In this document: piece after piece, positions 45,663-55,745 of the stretch
Numbering within the stretch: the first letter of the stretch is position 1
Layout of the letters: every line of letters begins with the position of its first letter
NCBI RefSeq assembly: GCF_024707525.1
Contig: NZ_CP062231.1
Coordinates: 1,240,001-1,304,000 of the forward strand
DNA length: 64,000 nucleotides
Origin: Rhizobium sp. TH2
GTDB taxonomy: Bacteria; Pseudomonadota; Alphaproteobacteria; Rhizobiales; Rhizobiaceae
Direction: 5' to 3'
Program-made: the position numbers and the translations under genes
Notes under the pieces: model-generated
Database searches by the model: none
What the model was told of the DNA's origin: nothing
The model's input: only the letters and a program-made list of their open reading frames with translations

Positions 45663-47506
45663 TTGTCCAACCCCCTGAGCGCCTCGGTGAGGTCCTTCGG
45701 TGCGTCTTCGCGCACCGCTGTCTGCAGTTCGAGCGCGGACGTAAAGAGTTCGGGCAGTGCCACCGGGAAATTCAGCTTGAGCAGCCGCCAGCGCGCGTGC
45801 AGCTGTCCCAGCATCGAGACCGAGGTCTTCCAATGGTCGGGCAGATCGGTGATCAGTTCCTCGATGGTGAGCGCATTGAGAGCGTCTTCCATCCGCGCGA
45901 GATTTTCCGTCACCGGCATCACGGCCTCGCCATGGCGGAACTTGAGCGCTGCCTGCCAGTCGTTGGCCGAGGTCTCGGCACTCATATTGGCTGTCTTGAG
46001 ATAGGTTTCCGTGCGCAGCCGGTAATCGGGCGGCACTTTGGCCTCCACCGCCTTCTGCATGGCGCGGAAACTCTCGATCGGCGTCGATGCACGGCCGGTC
46101 TTCTGGCCATCACCGGCGACCAGCGTCCAGTACATCTGCCGCATCACATCGTTGTCGTGCTCGGGCATGACGGGCAGCACCACGGCATTGCGGCTCAACA
46201 TCAGCGCCATTTCGCCCTGTGGACTGTCGCCCGGCGCCAGCTCGATCACCGCCATGTCATCGACGCGCGACAGGATGCGGCCGAAATAGGTCGGTGGATC
46301 GAAGTCGCGGATCAGGTTGTCGTCGCTATGAAGCCCGCGGAATGTCGCGACACCCGGCCCGAAATCGACCTTGCCGGGATGCAGCACCCGGCCGAGCACC
46401 GTCACGCCCTTGATGCCGCGAAGCGCGTCGGCGGCACGGCGCGTCAGCTGCGGCGGGCCATAGAGCACGGTAAAACTCTGTGGGCAATTTTCCAGCACAT
46501 CCGGCCATAGGCCCAGGCTACGATGCTGGAACAGCGCCGGCGTCAGCGGCGAAGCCTTCGGAAGTGCCGCGATCATCTCCTTGTAGGGAAAATGGTAGCG
46601 CTTCGAGAAATCGATCTTCAGTGGCTTCTCAGGCACCGGCTGCTTGGCGATATCGATCAGGCTCGCCCGCAGCTTCTTCGCCGCCGAACTCACCTTGCGG
46701 GCGAAGAAGAAGGGCAGGTCCCGGATCATCTCCATATGGTCGTCCATCAGGACGATCGGCTTGCCCCAGTCGTTGAAGTGGAAAAAGGTCAGGTTCCGCC
46801 GCGCGAGATTGTCATTGTGCGTGAAGCGGAAGGCCATGGTCTGGAAGAACATCTCGTCAGGGATCCACGTCGTCGAGAAGAAGAAATACACCATCGGGTG
46901 CTTCTGGATGTAATCCAGAATCTTCTCGCAGAGCTTCCAGCTCAGGCACCACCATTGCGACCCGAAGCGCGGCTCGAGCGAACGCGGAAAGCGCCGCTTC
47001 GGCCAGAACATCCGCTGCAGCTGGAAATGTCCGTTGAACAGTTTCGGATATTTCTGGTGATTGAAGAAATGCCAGTATTGATAGCGTTCCTTGCGCAGCC
47101 CGCCGATCATCCAGTTCGAATCATAGGCTTCGATGAACTCCGTCTGCGGATGTTCGTCGAGGAATTGTGAGAGCTCCGCAAGTGGCCGGATCGGCATGCA
47201 GGCGCCCGATATCAGCATCACCCGGTCGCAATCGATCTTCTCCCGGCGCACGACGCGCAGCGCCCGGACAACCGAATCCACCAGGCTGAAATTGCCCCAG
47301 CCGCATTTGATCCGGTCCTTGACCAGGTGGATGCGCGAGGATGCCGCCGTCCGTTCCTTGAGGCGTTCGAACTGCTTGGTCGGCGAATTGAGGTCGTAAT
47401 GGATCACGGCATTCGCATGCGGATCCCATTCGGTGAGCAGGCTTGCCAGGTCGGCGACGTGGTCGGCATTCTCATGTGCCAGTATGATGAACGTGATTTT
47501 CGCCAT
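45659..47506 (-). CDS. Core-2/I-branching-type beta-1,6-N-acetylglucosaminyltransferase-like protein
   Basis: This is a 615-residue protein. The N-terminal half (residues 1-270) matches the Branch/GT14 family: FIILAHENADHVADL, LISGACMPIRPLAEL and GSQWWCLSWKLCEKIL. Eukaryotic members add beta-1,6 GlcNAc branches; bacterial homologues with this long C-terminal half (DUF5928-like) occur in rhizobia. The second half has no assigned role. It overlaps the downstream glycosyltransferase by 4 bases. Confidence 0.82.
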   Translation of the reverse strand: MAKITFIILAHENADHVADLASLLTEWDPHANAVIHYDLNSPTKQFERLKERTAASSRIHLVKDRIKCGWGNFSLVDSVVRALRVVRREKIDCDRVMLISGACMPIRPLAELSQFLDEHPQTEFIEAYDSNWMIGGLRKERYQYWHFFNHQKYPKLFNGHFQLQRMFWPKRRFPRSLEPRFGSQWWCLSWKLCEKILDYIQKHPMVYFFFSTTWIPDEMFFQTMAFRFTHNDNLARRNLTFFHFNDWGKPIVLMDDHMEMIRDLPFFFARKVSSAAKKLRASLIDIAKQPVPEKPLKIDFSKRYHFPYKEMIAALPKASPLTPALFQHRSLGLWPDVLENCPQSFTVLYGPPQLTRRAADALRGIKGVTVLGRVLHPGKVDFGPGVATFRGLHSDDNLIRDFDPPTYFGRILSRVDDMAVIELAPGDSPQGEMALMLSRNAVVLPVMPEHDNDVMRQMYWTLVAGDGQKTGRASTPIESFRAMQKAVEAKVPPDYRLRTETYLKTANMSAETSANDWQAALKFRHGEAVMPVTENLARMEDALNALTIEELITDLPDHWKTSVSMLGQLHARWRLLKLNFPVALPELFTSALELQTAVREDAPKDLTEALRGLDN

Positions 47507-47745
47507 TAAGCGCCTGTATTCCTGTATTGCCGCCGTCGAGCCCTGATGATGCAGGGTCAGCGGGACGACAAAAGCAGATCTCCGCTACCATTTATCGCTG
47601 ATTGTCTTGGGCTGAAGCGTTTATCCATGGACGCGCTCAAAAGCAATATGGCGCTCGGTTTTCCACTTTTGCCGGGAGCCTTTCCTATCCGACCACCACC
47701 CGCTATAGATCGCCGAACCACACACCACCCGGAACATCCCGCCGC
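47507..47745. other. Divergent intergenic region
   Basis: This 239-base gap lies between the GT14-like gene and the sulfotransferase-like gene at 47746. No gene or repeat is seen; both promoters should be here. Confidence 0.35.
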
Positions 47746-48627
47746 ATGAAGATTCTCGTCCATCTGGGCGTTCACAAGACCGCCACGACCTTTATCCAGA
47801 GCCAGCTCGCCAACAACAGGGCGGAGCTCTCGGGCAAGGGCTATGGCGTGGCCGGCATCTGGGTCGTGCGCAAGCGCTTCACCAACCTCTTCGACAGGCT
47901 GAGCTTTTTCGACCCGGTCTGGCGGTTCCTTACCCGGCCTATTCTCAGGCGCCGTCTGGAACGCATCATCGGCAAGAACAAAACGGGCGAGACCTTTCTC
48001 CTCTCGGACGAAAACCTGCTCGGCCTGATCTCCGCCAACTACTGGCGCGGCGCGCTCTATCCCTGGGCCGGCATGCGGGTGAAGATCCTCAAAAGCCTGT
48101 TCGGCGCGCGCGAAGCACATTACTTCCTCTGCATCCGCCGCTATCCCGATTACCTCACCTCGTCCTGGCTGCAGATGGCCTCGAAAGGCAAGGCGCCGCC
48201 CTTCGAGAAATATCTCGAGAAATTTCCGCCCGAGGGGAGGGGATGGGCCGATATCGTTAGTGATATCACAAATGTCTGCGGCCCCAAAAATCTCACGGTC
48301 TGGACCTATGACTGGTTCTCCGAGAATCCGGCGCAAGTCTTCCGGCTCCTTGCTCCCGGCACCGATTTCACAGTGCCGGAGAGGGAACTCAAGCGCGAAA
48401 TTCTGCCGTCACTGACGATCAAGGGCCTCAATGTCATCAACCAGCTCGAGGACCATCTGTCGCGGGCCGAGCTCAAGCGTCTGAGCGCTGTCATCCGCAC
48501 CTTCGAGTTCGACGAACCGAATCCCCGGCTCGAAATCAGCGAGCCGGCACTCATCGCGGCCTATGATGAGAAGTACCGCGCCGATATCGAGAAAATCCGC
48601 GCCTCGGGCGTGGAATTCCACGGCTGA
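47746..48627 (+). CDS. Sulfotransferase-family protein (7 of 7)
   Basis: This is a 293-residue protein. MKILVHLGVHKTATTFIQSQ at the start is almost the same P-loop region as the protein at 40457. LLSDENLLGL and FLCIRRYPDYLTSSWLQM (3'-phosphate block) follow. A lysine/arginine-rich segment around residues 70-85 could bind an anionic acceptor. It ends the polysaccharide region before the unrelated stress protein. Confidence 0.76.
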   Translation: MKILVHLGVHKTATTFIQSQLANNRAELSGKGYGVAGIWVVRKRFTNLFDRLSFFDPVWRFLTRPILRRRLERIIGKNKTGETFLLSDENLLGLISANYWRGALYPWAGMRVKILKSLFGAREAHYFLCIRRYPDYLTSSWLQMASKGKAPPFEKYLEKFPPEGRGWADIVSDITNVCGPKNLTVWTYDWFSENPAQVFRLLAPGTDFTVPERELKREILPSLTIKGLNVINQLEDHLSRAELKRLSAVIRTFEFDEPNPRLEISEPALIAAYDEKYRADIEKIRASGVEFHG

Positions 48628-48708
48628 CCTCGCACGGAACGACGCCCCGCACTGGTGGCGCCCGGCCTTTGCGCCTACATTGCATCAGCACGCATAAGGA
48701 GAACCGCC

Positions 48709-49119
48709 ATGTACAGGAAGATCATCGTACCGGTTGAAATGGGCCAGCTCGAAAAGGGCGAGAAGATCCTCGCAAAGGCCGCCACGCTGCTCGATGCCGG
48801 CGGCGAGATCGTCCTGATGAACGTGGTCGAGAGCGTGCCCCCCTATATCACAATCGAACTGCCGATGGATTTCATCAACCAGTCGGTCACCGAAGCCGAG
48901 ACCAAGCTCGCCGCGTTGAATGCCGGGCATGGCGGCAGCGCCAGGGTCAAGGTCGTGATCGGCTCGCCCGCCCGCGAAATTCTCCATCTCGGGGAGGAGG
49001 AGCACGCCGATCTCATCATCATCGGTTCGCACCGGCCGGGTCTCGCCAATTACCTGCTCGGCTCAACCGCCGACCGCGTGGTCCGCCACGCCACCTGTTC
49101 GGTTCTCGTCGACCGCTGA
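48709..49119 (+). CDS. Universal stress protein (UspA family)
   Basis: This is a 136-residue single-domain Usp. The N-terminus YRKIIVPVEMG and the ATP-binding block IIIGSHRPGLANYLLGSTADRVVRHATCSVLV (glycine pattern G-x2-x9-G-S/T) are visible. It is expected to bind ATP and respond to starvation or oxidative stress. GGAGAA precedes the ATG at 48709. Confidence 0.93.
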   Translation: MYRKIIVPVEMGQLEKGEKILAKAATLLDAGGEIVLMNVVESVPPYITIELPMDFINQSVTEAETKLAALNAGHGGSARVKVVIGSPAREILHLGEEEHADLIIIGSHRPGLANYLLGSTADRVVRHATCSVLVDR

Positions 49120-49226
49120 TTACAAAGCGCTGTCACATCGGTTACGCGATGGAACGTTTGTTCGTTGTATTGTCTTGATGAGATCATGATCCCATGTTGT
49201 CATGGGTTGATATCAAGGACGAACCG

Positions 49227-49889
49227 ATGACGTCATTCGAGACCATGTTCCGGCGTTACGATGTCAGCGAGATCATCGCTGATGGTATCGTGCATGGTGT
49301 CGGCGTGGTCGCGGCGCTGATCGCGGTGACGGCGCTCATCTTCTACGCCACGGTCTGGGGCACATCGGGCGCGCTGGTCGCTTCTTGGATCTACGGAATT
49401 GGCCTCGTCGCTTCGCTCGGCATTTCCTTCGCCTACAACATCTGGCCGCGCTCGCCGGTGAAATGGTTCCTGCGCCGCCTCGATCATTCGGCGATCTTCA
49501 TCCTGATCGCCGCAACCTACACGCCGTTCCTGGTCGCAGCATGGCCCGATCCGCTCGTCATCGCCAACCTGATCGGTCTCTGGTGCGTGGCGGCATTCGG
49601 CATTGCCCTCAAATGCATATGGCCCGGCCGCTTCGACAAATTGACCATCCTGCTCTACCTCGCCATGGGCTGGAGCGGCGTGGTGATCTTCTCGCACCTC
49701 TATGATGTGCTGTCGCTCGCGACGCTGGTGCTGATCCTGGCCGGCGGGATCATCTACACTGTCGGGGTCATTTTCCACGTCTGGGAAAAACTGCGCTTCC
49801 AGAACGCCATCTGGCACGGCTTCGTCGTCACCGCCGCCGGCGTGCATTATGCCGCCGTGCTGACCTGCGTGGTTTGGTTTCCGGTGTGA
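49227..49889 (+). CDS. Hemolysin III family (PAQR-like) membrane protein
   Basis: This is a 220-residue protein with seven predicted helices. The family residues are seen in DGIVHGVGV near the N-terminus, DHSAIFILIAATYTPF in the middle and IWHGFVVTAAGVHY at the end, which supply the histidine/aspartate metal site of PAQR proteins. Despite the name, these are seldom proven haemolysins; a membrane-homeostasis role is known for some relatives. AAGGA precedes the ATG at 49227. Confidence 0.9.
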   Translation: MTSFETMFRRYDVSEIIADGIVHGVGVVAALIAVTALIFYATVWGTSGALVASWIYGIGLVASLGISFAYNIWPRSPVKWFLRRLDHSAIFILIAATYTPFLVAAWPDPLVIANLIGLWCVAAFGIALKCIWPGRFDKLTILLYLAMGWSGVVIFSHLYDVLSLATLVLILAGGIIYTVGVIFHVWEKLRFQNAIWHGFVVTAAGVHYAAVLTCVVWFPV

Positions 49890-49898
49890 GCCGGCTTG

Positions 49899-49949
49899 CT
49901 CCCTCTTCTCCCCTTGGGGAGAAGGTGGTCCGAAGGACCGGATGAGGGG
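49899..49949. repeat. REP-like palindromic element, inverted pair member 3
   Basis: This reads CTCCCTCTTCTCCCC with GGGGAGAAGG and GGTCCGAAGGACC, ending GGATGAGGGG. It belongs with the two copies at cysH-cysD. Directly follows the hemolysin III stop. Confidence 0.75.
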
Positions 49950-49981
49950 TTGCGCGAAGCGCCGAATTTGTATCGAGGGAA

Positions 49982-50034
49982 CCCCTCATCGCCTCGCATT
50001 CGCTCGGCACTTCTCCCCAGGGGGAGAAGAGGGA
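49982..50034. repeat. REP-like palindromic element, inverted pair member 4
   Basis: This is the opposite orientation (CCCCTCATC first, then CACTTCTCCCC and GGGGGAGAAGAGGGA), 32 bases after the third copy. The pair lies in the leader of the mrp operon and may stabilise or stop messages there. Confidence 0.75.
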
Positions 50035-50186
50035 GCAAGCGGCATCGTCGTTCCAGATACGATTACCCTCTGTTGGCGGGAGTGATTTTTGCTCGCCCAG
50101 GGGTAGCGTAGCCGATTTCCAGCCCGTAATAGTCTCCCGAAGCCAATTCGCCGGGGGCGCCTTCTTTGGAATTCTGGACGACAGCC

Positions 50187-52508
50187 ATGTTGTTCGCGCC
50201 GCTTTTGGGCGCCGCGTTCTCGCCGTTGTTGGTGCGGGCGCTGGGTCATAACGCTGCCTGGATTCTTGCGCTCTCCCTGTTCGTCCCGTTTCTCGTTTTC
50301 GCCGGCCATATCGATACGGTTGCGGCCGGCGGCATCATCACCGGCGGCTTCACCTGGGCGCCCACATTCGGCGCCGATTTTCTCTGGAAGCTTGACGGCC
50401 TGTCGCTCACTTTCGCGCTGCTGATCTCCGGCATCGGTACACTGATCGTGCTCTATTCCGGCGCGTATCTAAAGGGCCATCCGGGGCAGGGGCGGTTCAT
50501 CGCCTTCATCCTGATGTTCTCGTTTTCCATGCTGGGCGTAGTCATATCCGATAACCTGCTGATGCTGTTCATCTATTGGGAGCTGACCTCGATCACCTCC
50601 TTCCTGCTGATCGGCTTCGATCACGAGCGCGAGGCCGCCCGCCGCGGTGCCTATCAGGCACTGCTGGTCACCGGCGGCGGCGGCCTCTGCCTGTTGGCGG
50701 GCCTGCTGATGCTCGGCCAGCTGACCGGCGCGAATAGTATCAGCGGCCTGATCGCCGGCGGTGCCGCGATCCGTGATCACTATCTCGCCGAAGCTGCGCT
50801 CGTACTCGTCCTGCTCGGCGCCTTCACCAAGTCGGCGCAGTTCCCGTTCCATTTCTGGCTGCCCAACGCCATGGAAGCGCCGACGCCCGTCTCGGCCTTC
50901 CTGCACTCCGCGACCATGGTGAAGGCCGGCGTCTATCTCCTGATGCGGCTCTACCCGGTCTTCGGCGAGATGGACCTTTGGCAGACCGCACTGCCCCTGT
51001 TCGGCGGCGTGACCCTGCTGGTCGGCGGCTTTCTCGCGCTCCGCCAGACCGATCTCAAACTGATGCTCGCCTATACGACGGTCGCCTCGCTCGGCCTGCT
51101 GGTCATGCTCACCGGCATCGGCCACGAAAAGGCGATCGAGGCGGCGGTGCTCTATCTCTTCGCACATGCCCTGTTCAAGGGCGCGCTGTTCATGATCGCT
51201 GGTGTCATCGATCATGAAGCCGGCAGCCGCGACATCACCAAGCTCGGCGGTCTTGGCCGCGCCATGCCGATCACCTTTGCCGCGGCGCTCATCGCCGCCT
51301 GCTCGATGGGCGGCATTCCCTTCTTCGCCGGTTTCATGGCCAAGGAGGAGATTTACGCGGCGCTGACGACAGGCAACCTCGCGATGATTGCCGCGATCGC
51401 CGGCAACGCCATGATGTTCGCCATCGGCTTCGCCATCGCGCTCAAGGTTTTTCTCGGGCCGGCGGTTGAGACACCGAAGCACGCCCATGACGGCCCAGTC
51501 CTGCTGATGGCGGGCCCGGTCCTGCTTGCGATCATGGGCCTCGCCGTGGCGCTCGTACCCACGGAGCTTCACCAATTCATTTCCTCGCCCATGGCCTCCG
51601 CCGTGCTGGGCGCCTCGGCACATGTGGAGATCACCGCCATCCCGCATATCAGCCTGCCGTTCCTGCTCTCGCTCCTGACGATCGTGCTCGGCGCGGTCAT
51701 CCTCCTGTTCCTCGATCGCGTCCGCGCCGCAGCCAGCCGCCTGCTCGACATCATCGGCTGGGGTCCGGACCGCGGCTTCGACCAGTTCGTTTCCGGCACT
51801 GTGCGCGGCGCCTGGCATCTCACGCGCTTCCTCCAGCCCGGGCGGCTGGAAATCTACCTCACCGTCGTCTTCATCGTCATTGCGCTCAGCCTGCTCTGGC
51901 CGCTTTTCGCATTCGGCGAATTGCCCGCATGGCCAAGCTGGCCGGCCCTGCAGATCCACGAAGCGGCCTTCATGCTGATCGCCGTGATCGGCCTCGTCGC
52001 GGTGCTCATCGCCCGCAGCCGGATCACGGCCATCGTCGCGCTCGGCATCCAGGGTTTTGCCGTCGCGGTGCTCTACCTGCTGTTCGGCGCGCCGGACCTG
52101 TCCTTCACCCAGTTCATGGTTGAGACGCTGTCGGTGGTCATTCTCGCGCTGATCATGACGCGGCTCAGGCTCGATGTCACCGACCGCCGGCCGCTCGGCC
52201 ATGTCCTGTTTGATGGCGCAATTGCCATCGCCTGCGGGCTGGGCTTCGCGCTCTTCCTGCTGCGCGCCGTCGAAATCCCGTTCAACACCGAACTCACCGA
52301 GTTCTTCAGCCAATACTCGAAAATCGTCGCCCACGGCGCCAACGTCGTGAATGTTATCATCGTCGATTTCCGCGGCACGGATACACTCGGCGAAATCGCC
52401 GTCGTGACGATCACCGGTCTCGCCATCCTGGCTTTGATTCGGCTGCGGACCGCGCCCGTGACGCGCACGTTCAACGATCCTGATCTTGAGGAAAGGGAGC
52501 GCATATGA
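50187..52508 (+). CDS. mrpA: Na+/H+ antiporter subunit A (MrpA/PhaA)
   Basis: This is the large NuoL-like core of an Mrp-type multi-subunit antiporter, 773 residues with about 20 helices. [33 protein letters not shown] carries the conserved lysine/glutamate of the NuoL fold, and the C-terminal third (from about residue 600) is the MrpA-specific helical domain. It is not fused to MrpB, unlike S. meliloti PhaAB. The ATG is at 50187; a TTG at 50166 is the alternative, with GGGGG upstream. It overlaps mrpB by 4 bases. Confidence 0.92.
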   Translation: MLFAPLLGAAFSPLLVRALGHNAAWILALSLFVPFLVFAGHIDTVAAGGIITGGFTWAPTFGADFLWKLDGLSLTFALLISGIGTLIVLYSGAYLKGHPGQGRFIAFILMFSFSMLGVVISDNLLMLFIYWELTSITSFLLIGFDHEREAARRGAYQALLVTGGGGLCLLAGLLMLGQLTGANSISGLIAGGAAIRDHYLAEAALVLVLLGAFTKSAQFPFHFWLPNAMEAPTPVSAFLHSATMVKAGVYLLMRLYPVFGEMDLWQTALPLFGGVTLLVGGFLALRQTDLKLMLAYTTVASLGLLVMLTGIGHEKAIEAAVLYLFAHALFKGALFMIAGVIDHEAGSRDITKLGGLGRAMPITFAAALIAACSMGGIPFFAGFMAKEEIYAALTTGNLAMIAAIAGNAMMFAIGFAIALKVFLGPAVETPKHAHDGPVLLMAGPVLLAIMGLAVALVPTELHQFISSPMASAVLGASAHVEITAIPHISLPFLLSLLTIVLGAVILLFLDRVRAAASRLLDIIGWGPDRGFDQFVSGTVRGAWHLTRFLQPGRLEIYLTVVFIVIALSLLWPLFAFGELPAWPSWPALQIHEAAFMLIAVIGLVAVLIARSRITAIVALGIQGFAVAVLYLLFGAPDLSFTQFMVETLSVVILALIMTRLRLDVTDRRPLGHVLFDGAIAIACGLGFALFLLRAVEIPFNTELTEFFSQYSKIVAHGANVVNVIIVDFRGTDTLGEIAVVTITGLAILALIRLRTAPVTRTFNDPDLEERERI

Positions 52509-52909
52509 ACTCCCTGATCCTGCGCACGCTTGCGCCCGTCATCACCCTGCTGATGATCGTCTTTTCGGTCTTCGTCACGCTGCGAGGCCACAATTCCCCC
52601 GGCGGCGGCTTCATCGGCGGCCTGCTCGCCGCTTCCGGCGTTGCGCTTTACGCGCTGGCCTTCGGCGTCGCAGCCGCACGCCGCATGCTGCGACTCCATC
52701 CGCTGACCATCGCGGCAATCGGGCTCATCGTCTCGGCGCTCTCCGGCATGGCCTCGGCGCTGTACGGCGTGCCCTACATGACCGGCCTGTGGTTCGACAT
52801 CGGCATCGACCTCTCCACCGTCATGAGCTTCGATATTGGCGTCTATCTCGTCGTCGTCGGCGCCTTCTCGTCGATCCTGCTCACGCTCGAGGAGACGGAG
52901 GACGAATGA
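52505..52909 (+). CDS. mrpB: Antiporter subunit B
   Basis: This is a 134-residue MrpB with four helices. [21 protein letters not shown] is the family's core motif. Overlaps its neighbours on both sides by 4 bases (ATGA). Confidence 0.93.
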   Translation: MNSLILRTLAPVITLLMIVFSVFVTLRGHNSPGGGFIGGLLAASGVALYALAFGVAAARRMLRLHPLTIAAIGLIVSALSGMASALYGVPYMTGLWFDIGIDLSTVMSFDIGVYLVVVGAFSSILLTLEETEDE

Positions 52910-53280
52910 TCGAGACCCCGCTCATCCTGCTCGACGGTCTGTTCTTCGCAGCGAGCATCTATCTCATGCTGTCGCGCCACATCATACGCATCCTCATCGG
53001 CGTGGCGCTGCTCGGCAATGCCGTCAACCTGCTGCTCTTCGTGGCCGGCCGGGTGACGCGGGAGATTCCGCCGGTCATCACATCGGACGTCCTCCCCGCG
53101 ACAGCCGCCAATCCGCTGCCGCAGGCCCTGATCCTGACGGCGATCGTCATCTCCTTCTCCTTCTTCGCCTTTCTGATGGTGCTCGGCTACCGCGCCTGGC
53201 AGACGCTGAAGACCGACGATACGACGGGCATGCGCTTTGCCGAGCCCGCTGACGAACCTGCGCCGCCGGAGGGGTATTGA
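52906..53280 (+). CDS. mrpC: Antiporter subunit C
   Basis: This is a 124-residue NuoK-like subunit with three helices ([53 protein letters not shown]). The ATG lies within the mrpB stop (ATGA), so translation is coupled. Confidence 0.93.
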   Translation: MIETPLILLDGLFFAASIYLMLSRHIIRILIGVALLGNAVNLLLFVAGRVTREIPPVITSDVLPATAANPLPQALILTAIVISFSFFAFLMVLGYRAWQTLKTDDTTGMRFAEPADEPAPPEGY

Positions 53281-54824
53281 TGGCTGCGCCTGCCGCTCTC
53301 GACCTCACGCGCGTCTTTGTCGCCGACCCGGCCCCCGAAGCCTGGCTGGTCATCCTCCCCGTCGTGCTCTGCATCACCATGGGCGCCGCACTCGCCGCCA
53401 TCCGCAAGCGCATCCATCTCCACGCGCCGCTGGCGATTGCCACGCTGGCGCTTCTCGCGATCATCGATGCCGCATTGCTCTATCGCGTTTCGACGGATGG
53501 CCCCATGACCATGGTGATGGGCCGCTGGCTGCCGCCCTTCGGCATCGCATTCACTGTTGACGTGCTCGGTGCGCTTCTCGCACTCACTGCCGCTTTGGTC
53601 GCCTTGGCGGGTGCCATTTTTGCGCTCTCCGATATCGACACCAACCGCAGGCGCTACGGCTTCTATCCGTTCCTGCTGTTCCTGATGGCCGGTGTCTCCG
53701 GCGCCTTCCTCACCGGCGATATCTTCAATCTCTACGTCTGGTTCGAAGTCCTGCTGATCTCGAGCTTCGGCCTCATCGTGCTCGGCGGCGAGCGCGAGCA
53801 GATCGATGGCGCGATGAAATATGGTCTGCTCAACCTCGTCGCGACGACCCTGTTCCTGATCGCGGTCGGCTATCTCTATGCGATCTTTGGCACGCTCAAC
53901 ATGGCCGACATCGCCTCGAAAGTTGGCCATCAGTCGTCCACACTGCCGCTGATGACGCTGGCGGTGCTCTTTTTCGCCGCCTTCGGCATGAAGGCCGCGG
54001 CGTTTCCGGTGAACTTCTGGCTGCCGGCCTCCTACCACACGCCCCGCATCACCGTGTCCGCCCTGTTTGCCGGCCTGCTCACCAAGGTCGGCGTCTATGC
54101 CATGTTCCGCGTACTGGTCATGCTGATGCCCGGTGCGCTCGAAACACTGGCGCCGCTGGTCGGTATCGTCGCGATCCTCACCATGCTCGCTGGTTCGGTC
54201 GGCGCCATCGCCCAGAGCGACCTGCGCCGCACGCTCGGCTATTGGGTGATCGCGGGCATCGGCGTCATGCTGTCGGGCCTCGCCATCGGCGGCATCCAGG
54301 CGCTGGCTGCATCGGTCTTCTACATGATGCATTCCATGGTGGTGATGACCGCGCTCTATTTCCTCGTCGGCCTGATGGCCATGCGATCCGGCAGCTTCGA
54401 TCTCAAAAGCGCGGGCGGGCTGTGGAAATCATCGCCGCTGCTCTCGGCGATCGGCCTCTGCCTCATCCTGTCGGTGGCCGGCCTGCCGCCATTCTCCGGC
54501 TTCTGGCCGAAGGCCATGCTGGTCGGCGCAGCGCTGGAGAAATCGCATTGGTGGCTTGCCGCCGCGATCCTCACATCGGGCTTCCTGATCACGTTCGCCG
54601 GAGGCCGCATCTTCCTGCTCGCCTTCTGGCGGGCCGCATCCGTGGAGATCAAGCCCGCACGCCTGCCGGTCATGTCGGTCGTCGCGCTCGCGGTGCTGAC
54701 GACAGCCAGTGTCGCCGCCGGCCTCTGGCCCGAACCGCTGGCAGTGCTCGCCAAATCCGCCGCCCACGGCCTTTATGCCCCCGAGACCTATATCCGCAGT
54801 GTCTTCACGGAGCCCCGGCCATGA
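53280..54824 (+). CDS. mrpD: Antiporter subunit D
   Basis: This is a 514-residue NuoN/NuoM-like subunit with about 14 helices. KYGLLNLVATTLFLIAVGYL, FFAAFGMKAAAFPVNFWLP and the lysine-bearing helix AGLLTKVGVYAMF are family features for proton transfer. The ATG overlaps the mrpC stop (TGATG). Confidence 0.93.
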   Translation: MAAPAALDLTRVFVADPAPEAWLVILPVVLCITMGAALAAIRKRIHLHAPLAIATLALLAIIDAALLYRVSTDGPMTMVMGRWLPPFGIAFTVDVLGALLALTAALVALAGAIFALSDIDTNRRRYGFYPFLLFLMAGVSGAFLTGDIFNLYVWFEVLLISSFGLIVLGGEREQIDGAMKYGLLNLVATTLFLIAVGYLYAIFGTLNMADIASKVGHQSSTLPLMTLAVLFFAAFGMKAAAFPVNFWLPASYHTPRITVSALFAGLLTKVGVYAMFRVLVMLMPGALETLAPLVGIVAILTMLAGSVGAIAQSDLRRTLGYWVIAGIGVMLSGLAIGGIQALAASVFYMMHSMVVMTALYFLVGLMAMRSGSFDLKSAGGLWKSSPLLSAIGLCLILSVAGLPPFSGFWPKAMLVGAALEKSHWWLAAAILTSGFLITFAGGRIFLLAFWRAASVEIKPARLPVMSVVALAVLTTASVAAGLWPEPLAVLAKSAAHGLYAPETYIRSVFTEPRP

Positions 54825-55147
54825 TGCGCGCGTTCCGGATATTGAAACTTTTCCTTGTTTTCCTCAGGGAGTTCGCGCTCTCGGTCTTCCGTGTCGCTTG
54901 GCTGGTGCTCTCGCCGCGCATGCGGTTCACGCCCTGCGCCTTCCGCTTTGACCTGACGCTGACCGGCGATTTCCAGATCACGCTGCTCGCCAATCTCATC
55001 ACGCTCACCCCGGGCACATTGACGGTCGACGTGACCGACGATCGCACCGCGCTCATCGTCCACGCCATCGATTGCCCTGATCCCGACGCCGCGCGCCGGG
55101 AGATCGCCGATGGCTTCGAACGGCTGATCCGGGAGGCCTTCGCATGA
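54821..55147 (+). CDS. mrpE: Antiporter subunit E, short form
   Basis: This is a 108-residue protein that carries the MrpE core ([20 protein letters not shown]). Typical MrpE proteins are about 160 residues with two more N-terminal helices; those are absent here, and the region upstream is part of mrpD in another frame. It may be a natural short form or reflect loss of the N-terminus. Starts at ATG 54821, or 54824 with one methionine less. Confidence 0.8.
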   Translation: MMRAFRILKLFLVFLREFALSVFRVAWLVLSPRMRFTPCAFRFDLTLTGDFQITLLANLITLTPGTLTVDVTDDRTALIVHAIDCPDPDAARREIADGFERLIREAFA

Positions 55148-55425
55148 TCCTCACCACCGCAGTCCACATCGCACTTGCGATCCTCATGCTGGCACTGATC
55201 CTGACGGCGATCCGGGTGATTATCGGCCCGACGCTTGCCGATCGCGTGCTGGCGCTCGACCAGCTCGTCGCCATCGCCATCGGCTTTATCGCGGTGATCG
55301 CGGTCAAGACCAGCTTCGAGCTTTATATCGATATCGCGCTGGCGCTCGGCCTTGTCGGCTTCCTGACGACTGCTGCTTTCGCGCGCTACATCCACGTCAA
55401 GGCCGGCAGGGAGGATGGGACATGA
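55144..55425 (+). CDS. mrpF: Antiporter subunit F
   Basis: This is a 93-residue subunit with three helices. [18 protein letters not shown] is the conserved MrpF segment. Overlaps neighbours by 4 bases on both sides. Confidence 0.93.
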   Translation: MILTTAVHIALAILMLALILTAIRVIIGPTLADRVLALDQLVAIAIGFIAVIAVKTSFELYIDIALALGLVGFLTTAAFARYIHVKAGREDGT

Positions 55426-55745
55426 TGGCTTCGTTGTTCGATATCGTCATCGCTATACTGCTGCTCGGGGGGGCGTTTCTGGCGCTCGTCGCCGCGCTAG
55501 GCCTCTTCCGCCTGCCCGATCTGTTCACCCGCATGCATGCATCCTCCAAGGCCGGCACTGCCGGCTCCGGACTTTTGTTGCTCGGCGTTGCCATGCAGTC
55601 CGGAGAAATCGAGGTGTGGATAAAGTGCCTCCTGACAATAGGCTTCTTCGTCCTGACCGCCCCGGTCGCGGCCCATCTGCTCGCCAAGGCGGCGGTACGG
55701 GCAGGCGCGAAATTGCCAAGCAACGACGGCGAGAACACGAACTGA
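55422..55745 (+). CDS. mrpG: Antiporter subunit G
   Basis: This is a 107-residue subunit with three helices. [21 protein letters not shown] is the MrpG hallmark. It is the last gene of the operon. Mrp antiporters export sodium or potassium in exchange for protons and protect against alkali and salt. Confidence 0.93.
   Translation: MMASLFDIVIAILLLGGAFLALVAALGLFRLPDLFTRMHASSKAGTAGSGLLLLGVAMQSGEIEVWIKCLLTIGFFVLTAPVAAHLLAKAAVRAGAKLPSNDGENTN

Noticed and set aside
50469..52334. A 621-codon open frame opposite mrpA on the minus strand
   Set aside because: Shadow of the well-supported antiporter gene; composition dominated by Glu, Asp, Gln, His.
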